From Actinoplanes solisilvae (GTDB lineage Bacteria > Actinomycetota > Actinomycetes > Mycobacteriales > Micromonosporaceae): a stretch of DNA of 64,000 nt. Shown here piece after piece: positions 41,995 through 51,220 of the stretch; position 1 is the stretch's first letter, and the number at the start of each line of letters is the position of its first letter. A program made the position numbers and the translations under genes. Below the pieces are notes generated by a model. That model worked only from the letters and a program-made list of their open reading frames with translations, made no database searches and was not told the origin of the DNA. The stretch lies in NCBI RefSeq assembly GCF_003999975.1, contig NZ_RJAC01000018.1:1-64000 (forward strand), in the 5' to 3' direction.

Positions 41995-43556
41995 GGCAGC
42001 AGCCGTCGCATCACCTTGCCGGTGGCGTTGCGGGGCAGTTCGTCGAGGAAGACGACGTCGCGCGGCACCTTGTAGCGGGCCAGGTTCGCCCGCACGAAAT
42101 CCTTCATCGCCTGGGCGTCGCGCTTCGCGTCGGCGGTGGGGACGATGAACGCGCGCAGGCGGGTGCCGAACTCGGCGTCGTCGACCCCGATGACGGCCGC
42201 TTCGATCACGTCGTCGTGCTGGGCGAGCAACGTCTCCACCTCGAGCGGATATACGTTCTCGCCACCCGAGATGATCATGTCGTCGGCGCGGCCGTCGATG
42301 AAGAGCAGCCCGTCGGCGTCGAAGTGCCCGCGGTCGCCGGTGTCCATGAACCCGTCGACGATCCGCCGGTCGCGGCCGTCGGTGTAGCCCTCGAACGGGA
42401 TGCCGGTGCGCACGAACACCCGCCCGATCTCGCCGGGAGCCTTGACGGGCCGGTCGTTCGCGTCGAGGACTCTGACGTGGACGGTGACCGGGGGCCGGCC
42501 GACGGTGCCGGGAGCGCGGCGTGACTCCTCGGGGGTGGCCACCGACGCGACGGCGACCTCGGTGGAGCCGTACACGTTGTACACGACGTCGCCGAAGACG
42601 GTCTGGAAGCGGTTCGTCAGCTCGGGGCTCAGGGGCGAACCGGCCACGAAGACGGTCCTCAGCGACGTGGTGTCGTACCGGCTGATGATCTCGGGGCCGA
42701 GGGACAGGATGCGGGTGAGCATGGTCGGGACGGCGACCAGCATCTCGGCGCGATGCTCGGCGATCAGGCGCAGGATGTGCTCGGCGTCGAAGCGGCGGGT
42801 CAGCACGGCGTGGTTGGCCAGCGACAGGCCGACGGTCCAGGCGCCGAACCCGGTGCTGTGGAACAGCGGCGACGCGATCACCGCCGCACCCTGGCGCGGG
42901 AACGGGATGCGGTCGGCGATGACGGCGCTGGCCAGGGGCGACACCTTGGTGCGGGGAGCGCCGCGGGGCAGTCCGGTGGTGCCGCTGGTCAGGATGACGA
43001 ACCCGCCGGGCCGCCCGGGCAGCGGTGGTGGCGTCACCGGATGGGCCGCGATCAGCTCGTCGATCGAGCCGTCGGTGACGTAGCGGGTGACCTCGGCCGG
43101 CAACCCCTCGACCACGTCGGCGAACTCGCTGTCGTGCAGCATGACGCGGACCTTCTCGCGCGCCGCCACGTCGATGAGCTGCTGCTTGGCCAGCCCGGTG
43201 TTCATCAGCGCGAGCCGCAGCCGGGCCCGGGCGCTGCCGCTGATCGCGAGGAGCAGGCCGCGGTGGTCGCGGGCCAGCACGGCGACGATCGAGCGTTCGG
43301 GCAGGCCGAGCGCGAGCAGGGCGTGGGCGAGGGCGTTCGACTGCTCGTCGAGCTGCCGGTAGGTGAGGGTGCCGCGTTCGTCGGTGACCGCCGGGGCGTC
43401 CGGGTGTTCGGCCGCGGCCTTCATGATCAGGGCGGCTTGGGGGCCGAGCCGGGCGTTGTTCCTGGCCGCCCGCAGCAGCCTGGCCGGCCGCAGCAGGTCG
43501 ATGATGCCGATCTGGTGCATGCGGTGGACGGCGCGCAGGTGTTCGAGAGCGGGCAT
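41970..43556 (-). CDS. Acyl-CoA synthetase (AMP-forming, ANL superfamily)
   Basis: A 528-residue adenylate-forming ligase. Core motifs: ILTSGTTGLPRG (P-loop; family consensus has Lys after PRG/PKG, here GAPRTK), VYGSTEVA, MDTGDRGHFDADG and C-terminal RNATGKVMRR with the catalytic lysine. It activates a fatty or aromatic acid as acyl-adenylate and then thioester; substrate specificity cannot be read. AGGAGG six bases before the ATG at 43556 fixes the start. Its 3' end overlaps the chimeric kinase gene by 25 bases in convergent orientation. Confidence 0.93.
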   Translation of the reverse strand: MPALEHLRAVHRMHQIGIIDLLRPARLLRAARNNARLGPQAALIMKAAAEHPDAPAVTDERGTLTYRQLDEQSNALAHALLALGLPERSIVAVLARDHRGLLLAISGSARARLRLALMNTGLAKQQLIDVAAREKVRVMLHDSEFADVVEGLPAEVTRYVTDGSIDELIAAHPVTPPPLPGRPGGFVILTSGTTGLPRGAPRTKVSPLASAVIADRIPFPRQGAAVIASPLFHSTGFGAWTVGLSLANHAVLTRRFDAEHILRLIAEHRAEMLVAVPTMLTRILSLGPEIISRYDTTSLRTVFVAGSPLSPELTNRFQTVFGDVVYNVYGSTEVAVASVATPEESRRAPGTVGRPPVTVHVRVLDANDRPVKAPGEIGRVFVRTGIPFEGYTDGRDRRIVDGFMDTGDRGHFDADGLLFIDGRADDMIISGGENVYPLEVETLLAQHDDVIEAAVIGVDDAEFGTRLRAFIVPTADAKRDAQAMKDFVRANLARYKVPRDVVFLDELPRNATGKVMRRLLPQDTKPLR

Positions 43557-43645
43557 CGACGCCTCCTGGTGGTCTGCCGTGACGGTATGCGAGTGACCGG
43601 TGCCACGACAACCTGTACTCTTCGCCGGACCGCTCATCCCGGAAG

Positions 43646-44161
43646 GTGCCCCCCGACTTGCGCGCGTTGTTTGTGATCGCCCTCGCTGTACTGGCCGGGT
43701 TTGTCCTAAGTCCACTCATGCGCGCCGAGGCCGACTGCAAACCGGCCCCGGCGGCAGCCCCCGACGGCTGGAGCAACGAGCAGGTCGCCATGGCCCGCGT
43801 CATCGTCACCGTCGGAACCGACCGGCGGGTGCCCGACGAGGCCCTGGTCATCGCAGTCGCCACCGCGATGCAGGAGTCGAGCCTGCGCAACCTCAAGGGC
43901 GGCGACCGCGACTCCATCGGCCTGTTCCAGCAGCGCCCGAGCCAGGGATGGGGAACGCCGAAACAGCTGACCGATCCGAGGTATCAGACCGGGAAGTTCT
44001 ACGACAAGCTGCTGCGCGTCGACGGCTGGCAGAAGATGCGGGTCACCGAGGCGGCCCAGGCCGTTCAGATCTCGGCCTTCCCGGAGGCGTACGCGAAGCA
44101 CGTTCCCGCGGCCACCAGCCTCGTCGACATGCTGAACGCCCCCGCCTCCTGCACGGTGTGA
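43646..44161 (+). CDS. Secreted lysozyme-like/transglycosylase-like protein
   Basis: A 171-residue product with an N-terminal signal or anchor helix (LFVIALAVLAGFVLSPL) and a single lysozyme-like domain: ALVIAVATAMQESSLRNL with the candidate catalytic Glu, then DSIGLFQQRPSQGWGT, the hallmark of actinomycete transglycosylase-like proteins often found beside NlpC/P60 peptidases. It probably cleaves peptidoglycan outside the membrane. The GTG start has a modest ribosome site (ggaagg). Its last 97 bases overlap the convergent nitroreductase gene, a longer overlap than usual, but both frames look genuine. Confidence 0.85.
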   Translation: MPPDLRALFVIALAVLAGFVLSPLMRAEADCKPAPAAAPDGWSNEQVAMARVIVTVGTDRRVPDEALVIAVATAMQESSLRNLKGGDRDSIGLFQQRPSQGWGTPKQLTDPRYQTGKFYDKLLRVDGWQKMRVTEAAQAVQISAFPEAYAKHVPAATSLVDMLNAPASCTV

Positions 44162-45066
44162 GGCAGGCGGGCCGAGCGGGCCGGCTCGTGCAGCGGATGA
44201 CCGACGCGGAAGACGGCGGCCGGCGTCGCGCCCACCCGATCGCTCAGGCGAGCCGCGGTGTCCGGGCAGTCCAGCAGCTGGCTGAGCGGGTGGACGGCCA
44301 GCCCGAAGCGGGCCAGCAACAGCCAGGTCCGCAGCAGGCGCCGGCCCGTGTCCCGCAGATCGTCCTCACGCCTGGTCACGACGAGCACGCTGCCGTCGTA
44401 CCGCAGAAGGTGGTGACTGGTCGCCGCGAGCAGGGCGGGCAGCCCGAGCCGCCGCATCAGCGGATAGGCCCGCAGCGCACCGGAGAGCACCCGCGCCTCG
44501 ACCCGGCTCAGACCCAGCGCCCGGTCGGTCAGCCCGTCGCGGTGATAGCGCGGGTCGCGCGGGTTCAGCCGAAGCCAGGAACGCAGCTCACGGGCCACCG
44601 GCGGGGCGCCGAACATCCAGCGATCAGCCACCGTCAGATCATCGGCCAGGGCACGGCTGCGCACGTGCACGATCCCGCCCTCGAGAGCGGCGAGAAGAAC
44701 CAGATCCAAGAGCCCAGGCGCGTACGGTCCCCGCGCGACCCGCCGTGCGTCGACGTCCACGCGGTGGAAGATCGTGTCGTAGCGCTGCGCCGCCGGCACC
44801 AGCCGGATCCGCCGCGGATCGCTGAGGTCGCACGCCACGGACAGGCCCGCGTCGGCCGCGACGATCAGGCAGGTCTCGGCGAACGCGCCCATGCTCAGGG
44901 CCAGGTCTCGCCCGGTCGGGTCGGAGTGGGGCAGCGACCGGTCGGGGTCGACGCCGATGACGATCTCGTCGGCGCGGTAGTCGATGGTCCACGGCTGGGT
45001 GTTGTGCGCGCTGGGCGCCCGCCGGAACAGCGACTCGTGCTCACGAAGAACATTTACCCAGGTCAT
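44065..45066 (-). CDS. Acg-like nitroreductase-family protein
   Basis: A 333-residue protein of the FMN-binding nitroreductase superfamily, Acg subgroup: RRAPSAHNTQPW near the start is the diagnostic motif, and the C-terminal half repeats the fold as in Acg, a covered-site relative that may store flavin. Enzymatic turnover is uncertain. It is the last of four genes whose starts and stops overlap as ATGA, so it belongs to the CapK-ABM-GNAT operon. The ATG at 45066 overlaps the previous stop. Confidence 0.87.
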   Translation of the reverse strand: MTWVNVLREHESLFRRAPSAHNTQPWTIDYRADEIVIGVDPDRSLPHSDPTGRDLALSMGAFAETCLIVAADAGLSVACDLSDPRRIRLVPAAQRYDTIFHRVDVDARRVARGPYAPGLLDLVLLAALEGGIVHVRSRALADDLTVADRWMFGAPPVARELRSWLRLNPRDPRYHRDGLTDRALGLSRVEARVLSGALRAYPLMRRLGLPALLAATSHHLLRYDGSVLVVTRREDDLRDTGRRLLRTWLLLARFGLAVHPLSQLLDCPDTAARLSDRVGATPAAVFRVGHPLHEPARSARLPHTVQEAGAFSMSTRLVAAGTCFAYASGKAEI

Positions 45067-46124
45067 GTCGCACCTCTCTGATAGAAGGTGTATCCGTGCA
45101 GGGGCCGGCCGCCGGCCCGGCGATAGGACGCGGCCGACGCTTCGTTGTCGCGTTCCACGAAGGTGCTGCGCAGCGTCCGGTAGCCGCCCGCTTCGAGATG
45201 CCGGTGCACCTCGCGGCTCAGCAGCGTCATGTAGCCCCGGCCCTGCGCGCCGGGCACCACGCCCTTGATGACGAGCACCGCGTCGCGGCGGTAGCGCGAC
45301 CGGGTGGCCAGCAACCGCACCTGTTCGACGAGGCCGAGGCGGCCGCCGGTGCGCATCAGGAACTCGGAGATGTCGGGGACGGCGACCACGAACGCCACCG
45401 GCCGGCCCGCCTTCTCCAGCCAGACCAGCAGGCCCTCGTCGAGCAGGAAGGCCAGGCCGTCGGTCTGCTCGGCGAGCTGGGCGGCCGAGATCTCGGTGTA
45501 GTAGCCGAGCTGGGCGAAGCTGGCGTTCAGCATCGCGCGCAGGATCGGCAACTGGTCGCGCAGCCCGCGGCGGGAACCGTGCCGGATCACCAGGTGTTCG
45601 GCTTCGAGGCGACGGTCGTCGAACCGGTAGGACGCGCCTGGAACCTCGACGACCCACGTGTCGGCCTCGAAGCGGCGGGTGAAGCCGTGTCGTTCGTACA
45701 TGGCCGGGTAGTAGGCCGGGTTCCACGCCGAGTCGACGAAGCCGCGGGCGTCGAAGCCGCTGGTGATGACGCCGCCGGTCTGGTTGGGCAGCAACGCCAC
45801 CGGGCCGAACAGCGCGCGTCCGTCGGCGGCGCTGCTCACGACGCCGGTCAGCGCGGTGAAGACGGCGTCGTCGTCGACGAACTCGGTGTGCCCGAAAAGC
45901 TGGCGGGGGCCGGCCTTGGCGTCGAAGGCCGCGTCGCGGTGCGTGCTCGTGCGGCCGACGACCCGGCCGCGGCTGTCGCGCACGACGTAGAGCGCGGCGA
46001 CCCGCCGGTGCCTGGCGATGACCGACTCGGGCAGGGGCACGTACCGGTCGCGGGGGTGCAGCCGCAGCGGCAGCTCGCAGAAGTCGCGGAGGTCGGCCCG
46101 GGTGCGTACGAGGGTGGCTTTCAT
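45063..46124 (-). CDS. GNAT-like N-acyltransferase
   Basis: A 353-residue protein with GNAT features in its C-terminal half: AVLVIKGVVPGAQGRGYMTLLSREV (acetyl-CoA binding region with the Q/R-G-x-G/A-like turn) and STFVERDNEASAASYRRAGG. The N-terminal half may be a second degenerate GNAT module. The acyl donor and acceptor are unknown. It is the third gene of the ATGA-coupled operon; next to an adenylate-forming enzyme it could complete amide or ester formation. Confidence 0.8.
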   Translation of the reverse strand: MKATLVRTRADLRDFCELPLRLHPRDRYVPLPESVIARHRRVAALYVVRDSRGRVVGRTSTHRDAAFDAKAGPRQLFGHTEFVDDDAVFTALTGVVSSAADGRALFGPVALLPNQTGGVITSGFDARGFVDSAWNPAYYPAMYERHGFTRRFEADTWVVEVPGASYRFDDRRLEAEHLVIRHGSRRGLRDQLPILRAMLNASFAQLGYYTEISAAQLAEQTDGLAFLLDEGLLVWLEKAGRPVAFVVAVPDISEFLMRTGGRLGLVEQVRLLATRSRYRRDAVLVIKGVVPGAQGRGYMTLLSREVHRHLEAGGYRTLRSTFVERDNEASAASYRRAGGRPLHGYTFYQRGAT

Positions 46125-46570
46125 CCGCGGTGCACCGCCGGGCCTGCGTCTTCCGTGGACAGCGGCGTCCAGGTCGGCATGTGCGACAGGGTGTTGTCCT
46201 CGGCCCGCCACGCGCCGTTGCTGTAGCCGTGCGGCTGGGCGGCGAACAGCCGGATGAAACCGGCGGTCGCGTTGCGGCGGTCGCCGTCGTCGGTGAGCCA
46301 GCACATCAGGTCGCGGTGGTGGCGACTGCGGGCGAACTTGAGCATCGCGTCCTGGTCGCTGAAGAAGGCGATCGTGCCCAGCGTGTACGGGAACCGGTAG
46401 TAGACGGTGTGCCAGCGGTATCCGGACATCCGCTTCATCTGGCGGATCATCGGACCCCAGGCACGGATCGTACGGAACATCGCACGCGGCCCGGAGTAAC
46501 GAGTGGCTCCGATGAACATCGCGCCGGCCCGGCCCTGCGGCGGGGCGGCGGTGAAGTCGGTCGTCCTCAT
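46121..46570 (-). CDS. Dimeric alpha/beta-barrel (ABM-like) protein
   Basis: A 149-residue cytosolic protein. The pattern GYRWHTVYYRFPYTLGTIAFFSDQDAMLKFARSRHHRDLMCWL resembles the ferredoxin-like fold of antibiotic-biosynthesis-monooxygenase/haem-degrading relatives, which act as small monooxygenases, cyclases or dehydratases. The family assignment is tentative. Start and stop overlap both neighbours by four bases, placing it firmly in the operon between the CapK-like enzyme and the acyltransferase. Confidence 0.7.
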   Translation of the reverse strand: MRTTDFTAAPPQGRAGAMFIGATRYSGPRAMFRTIRAWGPMIRQMKRMSGYRWHTVYYRFPYTLGTIAFFSDQDAMLKFARSRHHRDLMCWLTDDGDRRNATAGFIRLFAAQPHGYSNGAWRAEDNTLSHMPTWTPLSTEDAGPAVHRG

Positions 46571-48102
46571 GCCGCTTGCCCCTTCACCAGGTAGACGTTC
46601 TTGATCCTCGCTTCGGTGAACGGCCCTTCGCCGTGCTCGTGAACGACGACCCGCACATCGGCGGCGGACGGGTCCTCGGCGATCGACTCGGCGAAGTCGC
46701 GGCTCGAGCGGGTCAGATGCGCCAGCACCCCGACCCGGCACGTCTCGGCCAGCAGATCGTTCTGCGCGGCGTCAACACGTACGCCCGAACGCAGTTGAAG
46801 GTGGACCGTCGGGCGGCTCTCCAGATCGGCGCCCTGCACCAGCTCGAGACAGAAACCCTCGAGCAGATGCGCGTACGGATTGTCGTCGTACAGGCCGTAC
46901 TCGATGTCCTGGGGGTAGAGGTTCGCCCCCATGTACGAGATCGTGCTGTCCTTGCGCCCGAACAGGAACAGCAGCGGCAGGTGCATCCCGTCGACCCGCA
47001 TCGCCGCCGTCGCCTCGGCCCGCGCGCCGGGATCGCTGATGGCGTCGAGAAGCTCGGGCAGCGTGGCCAGCCGGCCCTCGTCGCCGATGTTGTAACGCAC
47101 CTTCGGGTTCACCACGGCGGTCGAGTTGATCGTGCACAGGATCTCGGAGTCGGCCGTGGTCTCCAGGTACGTTTCCAGAGGGTTGTACTGGAACACCATC
47201 GGCAGCCGCTCCTCCCCCGGTCCGAGCAGCCGGGCCCGCAGCTCGGCGTCGGTGCGCAGCCGGCGGCGGACCCACACGCTGAGCTCGGTCTCGCCGGCCA
47301 TGCCGATGGTCAGGTCGCTGGCGCCGTAGCCCGAGCGGACCTTGCGGAAGCGCTTCTCCAGGTAGTCGCGTAGTGCCTCGGTCATGCCCTCGCCGCCGAC
47401 CAGCCCCGAGATGCGGTAGTCGGCCCACGGGAACCGTTCGGCGTCGAGCTCGTCGAGCAGGCGCTTGAGGAACGGCGGGTACGCGGTCACCACGTACTCG
47501 AAACCGGGGCCGAAATGCCGCAACGTGTCGATGATCTTGCGTACGTCGGGACCGATGTTCTTGACCATCGCGATGCGGGACATGGCAATGCCCGTGTTGG
47601 TGCCGGTCGCCCACGCCCCCATCGAGTAGGCGTTGATGACGAACCGCCGCTTCCCCGGGAAGATCATGGTCGCGTACGCCGCCAGGTTGCGATGCGTCGA
47701 CGCCAGCTCGGCCCGGCTGCGGACCCAGTTGAACGGCTGCCCCGACGACCCGGACGACTCGTCGACCACACTCCCGGCGACCTCGAACCGGCCGTTGCGG
47801 CACCGCTCGTGCTCCGGGTAGGCCCGCACGTAGCCGGCCTTGCTGGTGGGCGGGTAGCCGGCCAGGTCGAACCAGCGGAACTCCCACCCGTTACGGCGCA
47901 GGAAGTCGGCGTAGGCCGGTACGTCGAGGGCGGCGAACTGGCAGGTCATCCAGGCGTTCAGGCGGGCGAAACCACCCATCCGCGGCCGGTAGTGCCGGGC
48001 CATGAAACGCCACACGGCCGGGTGCGACCGGTAGAGAGCGTAGGTGCCGCTGAGCGCGTAGCTGACAAGCCGGAGCGTCCACTGCCGCAGGGTCGATATC
48101 AC
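46567..48102 (-). CDS. CapK/PaaK-family adenylate-forming enzyme
   Basis: A 511-residue enzyme of the phenylacetate-CoA ligase/coenzyme F390 synthetase group. Visible are the Ser/Gly-rich phosphate loop DESSGSSGQPFNW, the GYGASDLTIGMAGE adenylate-binding segment, a NIGDEG turn and a small C-terminal subdomain. It would activate a carboxylic acid as an adenylate; whether CoA follows is not clear. It is the first gene of a four-gene unit read through ABM-like, GNAT and Acg-like genes, all joined by ATGA overlaps, which looks like a compact biosynthetic pathway. Confidence 0.88.
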   Translation of the reverse strand: MISTLRQWTLRLVSYALSGTYALYRSHPAVWRFMARHYRPRMGGFARLNAWMTCQFAALDVPAYADFLRRNGWEFRWFDLAGYPPTSKAGYVRAYPEHERCRNGRFEVAGSVVDESSGSSGQPFNWVRSRAELASTHRNLAAYATMIFPGKRRFVINAYSMGAWATGTNTGIAMSRIAMVKNIGPDVRKIIDTLRHFGPGFEYVVTAYPPFLKRLLDELDAERFPWADYRISGLVGGEGMTEALRDYLEKRFRKVRSGYGASDLTIGMAGETELSVWVRRRLRTDAELRARLLGPGEERLPMVFQYNPLETYLETTADSEILCTINSTAVVNPKVRYNIGDEGRLATLPELLDAISDPGARAEATAAMRVDGMHLPLLFLFGRKDSTISYMGANLYPQDIEYGLYDDNPYAHLLEGFCLELVQGADLESRPTVHLQLRSGVRVDAAQNDLLAETCRVGVLAHLTRSSRDFAESIAEDPSAADVRVVVHEHGEGPFTEARIKNVYLVKGQAA

Positions 48103-48287
48103 GGGTATGACGCTATGAACTCCCGCCCGTCAGCACGTCCCCACGGCTACTCAACCCTTCTGAGTACGCGACCTCAGATGTCGCGGAGCCGTCCCGGCTG
48201 TGCTTGTCCGGGTCTTTGCCTCACGGTTACGTGCCAGCCGGTCCCATGATCGCGTTCCGCGCTCGATCGACAGCGGACGGTGACGGC

Positions 48288-48704
48288 ATGAAGAAAATCG
48301 CCTGTGTCCTCATCGCCGCCGCCGCTGTCACCGTCGCCGCGATCCCGTCCCCCGCTGCCGCCGCCGTGGAACGCACGCCGCGGTGCACCTCCGTGCGACC
48401 CTCGCCGGACTTCTACGCCGGTGGGCGGGTCGCCTCGACGCCGATCGACGCCCGGTGCACGACCGTCTCGATCTCCCACGTTCGCGACGTTGCCCGCCCG
48501 TCGGACAGGTGCCAGACGTTCCTGGTCGCCCTGCTCTCCGCCGACGGACGGGATCCCACCTACACCGAGCCGGTGCGGGTCTGCTCGCCCTCAACCCGGA
48601 CGCGCACGGTGATCGCCACCGGCGTTCCCGCCGGGTCGCAGTTCCGCGTGCTCTACCAGGTCGACTATCTCGAGCAGTCCGTTCGCTTCACGGTCTGGCG
48701 CTGA
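48288..48704 (+). CDS. Small secreted protein of unknown function
   Basis: A 138-residue exported protein. MKKIACVLIAAAAVTVAAIPSPAAAA is a clear Sec signal peptide, leaving about 112 residues with four cysteines (two likely disulfides) and a beta-rich composition. No family is recognised. The ATG before KKIACV is preferred over an upstream frame extension because the signal peptide begins there. The gene ends four bases before the stop of the convergent hydrolase gene. Confidence 0.75.
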   Translation: MKKIACVLIAAAAVTVAAIPSPAAAAVERTPRCTSVRPSPDFYAGGRVASTPIDARCTTVSISHVRDVARPSDRCQTFLVALLSADGRDPTYTEPVRVCSPSTRTRTVIATGVPAGSQFRVLYQVDYLEQSVRFTVWR

Positions 48705-48707
48705 TTC

Positions 48708-50861
48708 TCAGGCCCGCGCGTTCTCCCACATCACCGTGTACGCCTCGGCGCCGTTCAGCAGGTCCCGGCGCAGCGCCGTCGCGTCCGGGCCGGCCTGGTT
48801 GATCGCGTCGACGATCCAGTCGGCGTAGAGGCCGTACTGGGCCACGCCGTCGGTGTTGAGGTCGAACGTGCGGGAGCCGTACACCTGCTTGGTCACCTGG
48901 GTGCCGTTGGTCGCGGTGAACGGGTAGGTGAGCGGGCTCGACCCGGCGTTCAGGCGCGGGGCGGCCTGCACACCGAGACCGTTCACGTCGGTGCCGACCC
49001 CGTACCCGCTGATCCTCGAGCCGTTGGCCAGACCCTTGTTGGCCCGCCACTCCTCGAGGAACGTGGCCGTGTCCTGCCCGTCGTCCGAAGCCGCGAAGGC
49101 GTACCCGGCGACGAACCCGCCGACCCCGAGCATCCGGTTCACCATCGTGGGATCCGACCAGCTGTGCACCGACGCGACACCCGGATAGTTCGCCTGCTCG
49201 GCCAGGTCCAGCACGGCGGACGCGGCCCGCACGCTCATGTGATCGATGTGGATGATCATGCCGCGGTCCATCATGCGTTCGATCAGATAGCGTCCGAGCT
49301 CGGTCAGACCACGTACGTTGCAGATCTTGCCGCTCGGATAGACCGGCAGGATCGCCCCGGCCGGCAGGCCCACCCCGAGCTGCAGCAGCCGGGCGAAGTC
49401 GTCGTTGACCAGCGGCTGCTCGTTGTCGGAGGGCCCGGTGCACGAGGTCGCCTGCCACCAGTGACCGGTCGAGATCAGGTTACCGACGTTGACCGCGGCG
49501 CCGGTGACCCCCTCGTCGAAGCGGGTGCCACCGAAGGCGTTGTCGAACTTGTGCACGGGGTAGATGCCGCTGACGCCCATGCCGGCCAGCTCGTCGAGGC
49601 CCGCGTCGATCTGGGCCCGGGTGCACTGCGGCACGTCGTTGACCTCGCGGCAGCCGAAGATCTCGGAGTTCTCGACCCCGATGGTGACGGCCAGCTTGCC
49701 CTGGGCGGCGATCTGGCGCACCTGGGCCGGAGTCGTGGCCAGCCGGAACCAGCCCCGGCCGGGACCGCCGCTGCGGGCGTCCACATAGTCCTGCATCTTG
49801 CGCAGATAGGTGGCCTGGGCGCGGATCTGGTCCATCTCGTCGCAACTCGTGTGTTCCAGGGTCAGGCCGCAGATCACCCGGTTCGCGACCAGCAGCACGT
49901 TCAGCACCCGCTGCCCGGACTTCCAGGATCGTTCAAGGCTTCGGAAGTACGACGCCTCGTGCAGCATCGTGTCGTGCTGCGGCCAGTCGCCGAAGGTGGG
50001 CCAGCCGTCCTCGGCCGAATTGATCGGATCGGTGCCGGCGATGATCGCCTCGAGCAGCGCGCCCCAGCCGAGAGTCGCATGCGACGGACAGCCCTTGAGC
50101 GCGACCGGGGCTCCGCCCGGGGCGTACGCGTCGCCGCAGTGCAACGATCCGCCGAAGGCCTCGGCCGCGGTGACGTGCGCGTGGGCGTCGATCCAGCCGA
50201 CGAGCTTGCCGTTGGCGTCGACGCCGGGAGCCGGGGTTCCGCTGATGCCGGTGGCGATGTCAGGGATGGCGGCGCAACCGGAGGCCGGGGCGAGCGCGAT
50301 CGTCGAGTTACTGTTGCCGGCGCCGAGGCCGCCGAGGTAGACGCCGAGCTGCTGACCGGTCGCGGTGGAGACGAAGCGGTAACGGCCGTCGGCCACGCTG
50401 ACCGTCCAGTCGGCCCGATCACCGTACGCATCACCGGCCCACACCCAGCCGAGCACGCTCTGATAGGGCGGCTTGCCGGTCGAGTCCCTGAGCAGGTAGC
50501 GGCCGAGCTGCGTGGCCTCGAACCGGAAGGGCTCGGCGCCGGCCACGGTGTTCTTGAACCCGTAGCCGACAGAATCTCGCCAGACGTAACCGCGAGAGGT
50601 CGCCCCGTCGAAGACCTGCAGCGTCGCGCACAAGCCTTCCAGGTCGTTCGCAGGGCTCCACGACGCTGATGCGGCTCGGGCCGCCGAGGCGGGCGCCGCC
50701 GCACCGGCAGACCCTGGCGCGGCCCAAGCTCCGACGAGCCCGAGCATGAGCACCAGCAGCCCCGCGGCCAATCGGCGCATACGTACGCCCCATCGCCTTC
50801 CGCGATGTCCTCCACTGACCGATGCCGGGGTCGACGCACTGGTGGACGGCAGCCTCGACAT
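48708..50861 (-). CDS. Secreted metal-dependent hydrolase (amidohydrolase/M19 dipeptidase-like)
   Basis: A 717-residue exported protein. After an Arg-rich start and signal helix (LAAGLLVLMLGLVGAWAAP) comes a domain of about 100 residues that resembles a beta-trefoil/carbohydrate-binding module, then a TIM-barrel hydrolase with metal-ligand motifs WIDAHAHV, GVENSEIFG, IIHIDHMSV, VASVHSWSD and GTDVNGLG. These fit the amidohydrolase/membrane-dipeptidase superfamily. The natural substrate is unknown. An in-frame GGGGGCTC-type ribosome site precedes the ATG at 50861. Confidence 0.82.
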   Translation of the reverse strand: MSRLPSTSASTPASVSGGHRGRRWGVRMRRLAAGLLVLMLGLVGAWAAPGSAGAAAPASAARAASASWSPANDLEGLCATLQVFDGATSRGYVWRDSVGYGFKNTVAGAEPFRFEATQLGRYLLRDSTGKPPYQSVLGWVWAGDAYGDRADWTVSVADGRYRFVSTATGQQLGVYLGGLGAGNSNSTIALAPASGCAAIPDIATGISGTPAPGVDANGKLVGWIDAHAHVTAAEAFGGSLHCGDAYAPGGAPVALKGCPSHATLGWGALLEAIIAGTDPINSAEDGWPTFGDWPQHDTMLHEASYFRSLERSWKSGQRVLNVLLVANRVICGLTLEHTSCDEMDQIRAQATYLRKMQDYVDARSGGPGRGWFRLATTPAQVRQIAAQGKLAVTIGVENSEIFGCREVNDVPQCTRAQIDAGLDELAGMGVSGIYPVHKFDNAFGGTRFDEGVTGAAVNVGNLISTGHWWQATSCTGPSDNEQPLVNDDFARLLQLGVGLPAGAILPVYPSGKICNVRGLTELGRYLIERMMDRGMIIHIDHMSVRAASAVLDLAEQANYPGVASVHSWSDPTMVNRMLGVGGFVAGYAFAASDDGQDTATFLEEWRANKGLANGSRISGYGVGTDVNGLGVQAAPRLNAGSSPLTYPFTATNGTQVTKQVYGSRTFDLNTDGVAQYGLYADWIVDAINQAGPDATALRRDLLNGAEAYTVMWENARA

Positions 50862-51220
50862 GGGAGCCCCCTCTGCTTGATCGCTGTCGGGCGAGTGTAA
50901 GAAAGCTCACACCTCATTCATAGATGTAAATGTGAAATTTTCTCTCAGACGCGTTCTCCACCGAACCGGCCGCCTCGCGCTCGGCCCGCATCCCACGTGA
51001 CATGCAGAACCGGACGCAACCAGCCGGCGGACGCCCGACCCGGACCGCCAACGACAGACGTCCACGGCGAAAGCTTTCCATCGGGCAGGACTCGGCGTGA
51101 ACGCGCAGGAGCCGGCGCGAACGCGCAGCACCCGGTGCGAACACGCAGCACCCGGCATGAACGGGCAGGGCGCGGCGAGCGGGGCCGGGCGCGTCAGCGG
51201 CGTCCGGCCCCTCGATGCGG
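50862..51220. other. Intergenic region, 359 bases, with tandem repeats
   Basis: No gene is supported. The right part contains four 20-bp tandem repeats (51093-51172). The left end (about 50900-50945) is a short AT-richer segment (catagatgtaaatgtgaaattttc) that may hold the promoter of the hydrolase at 50861. Confidence 0.5.
51093..51172. repeat. Four tandem 20-bp repeats
   Basis: Units starting cggcgtgaacgcgcaggagc, cggcgcgaacgcgcagcacc, cggtgcgaacacgcagcacc and cggcatgaacgggcagggcg follow each other without spacers. They are direct repeats between two secreted-hydrolase genes and are not in a supported reading frame. Too short and spacer-less for CRISPR. Confidence 0.9.

Noticed and set aside
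44065-44161. 97-base overlap of lysozyme-like and nitroreductase genes considered as an annotation error
   Set aside because: Both frames keep plausible composition and family-like ends to their stops; convergent overlap is accepted, though the C-termini are the least certain parts.
51093-51172. 20-bp repeats considered as CRISPR
   Set aside because: No spacers between copies and no cas genes nearby.
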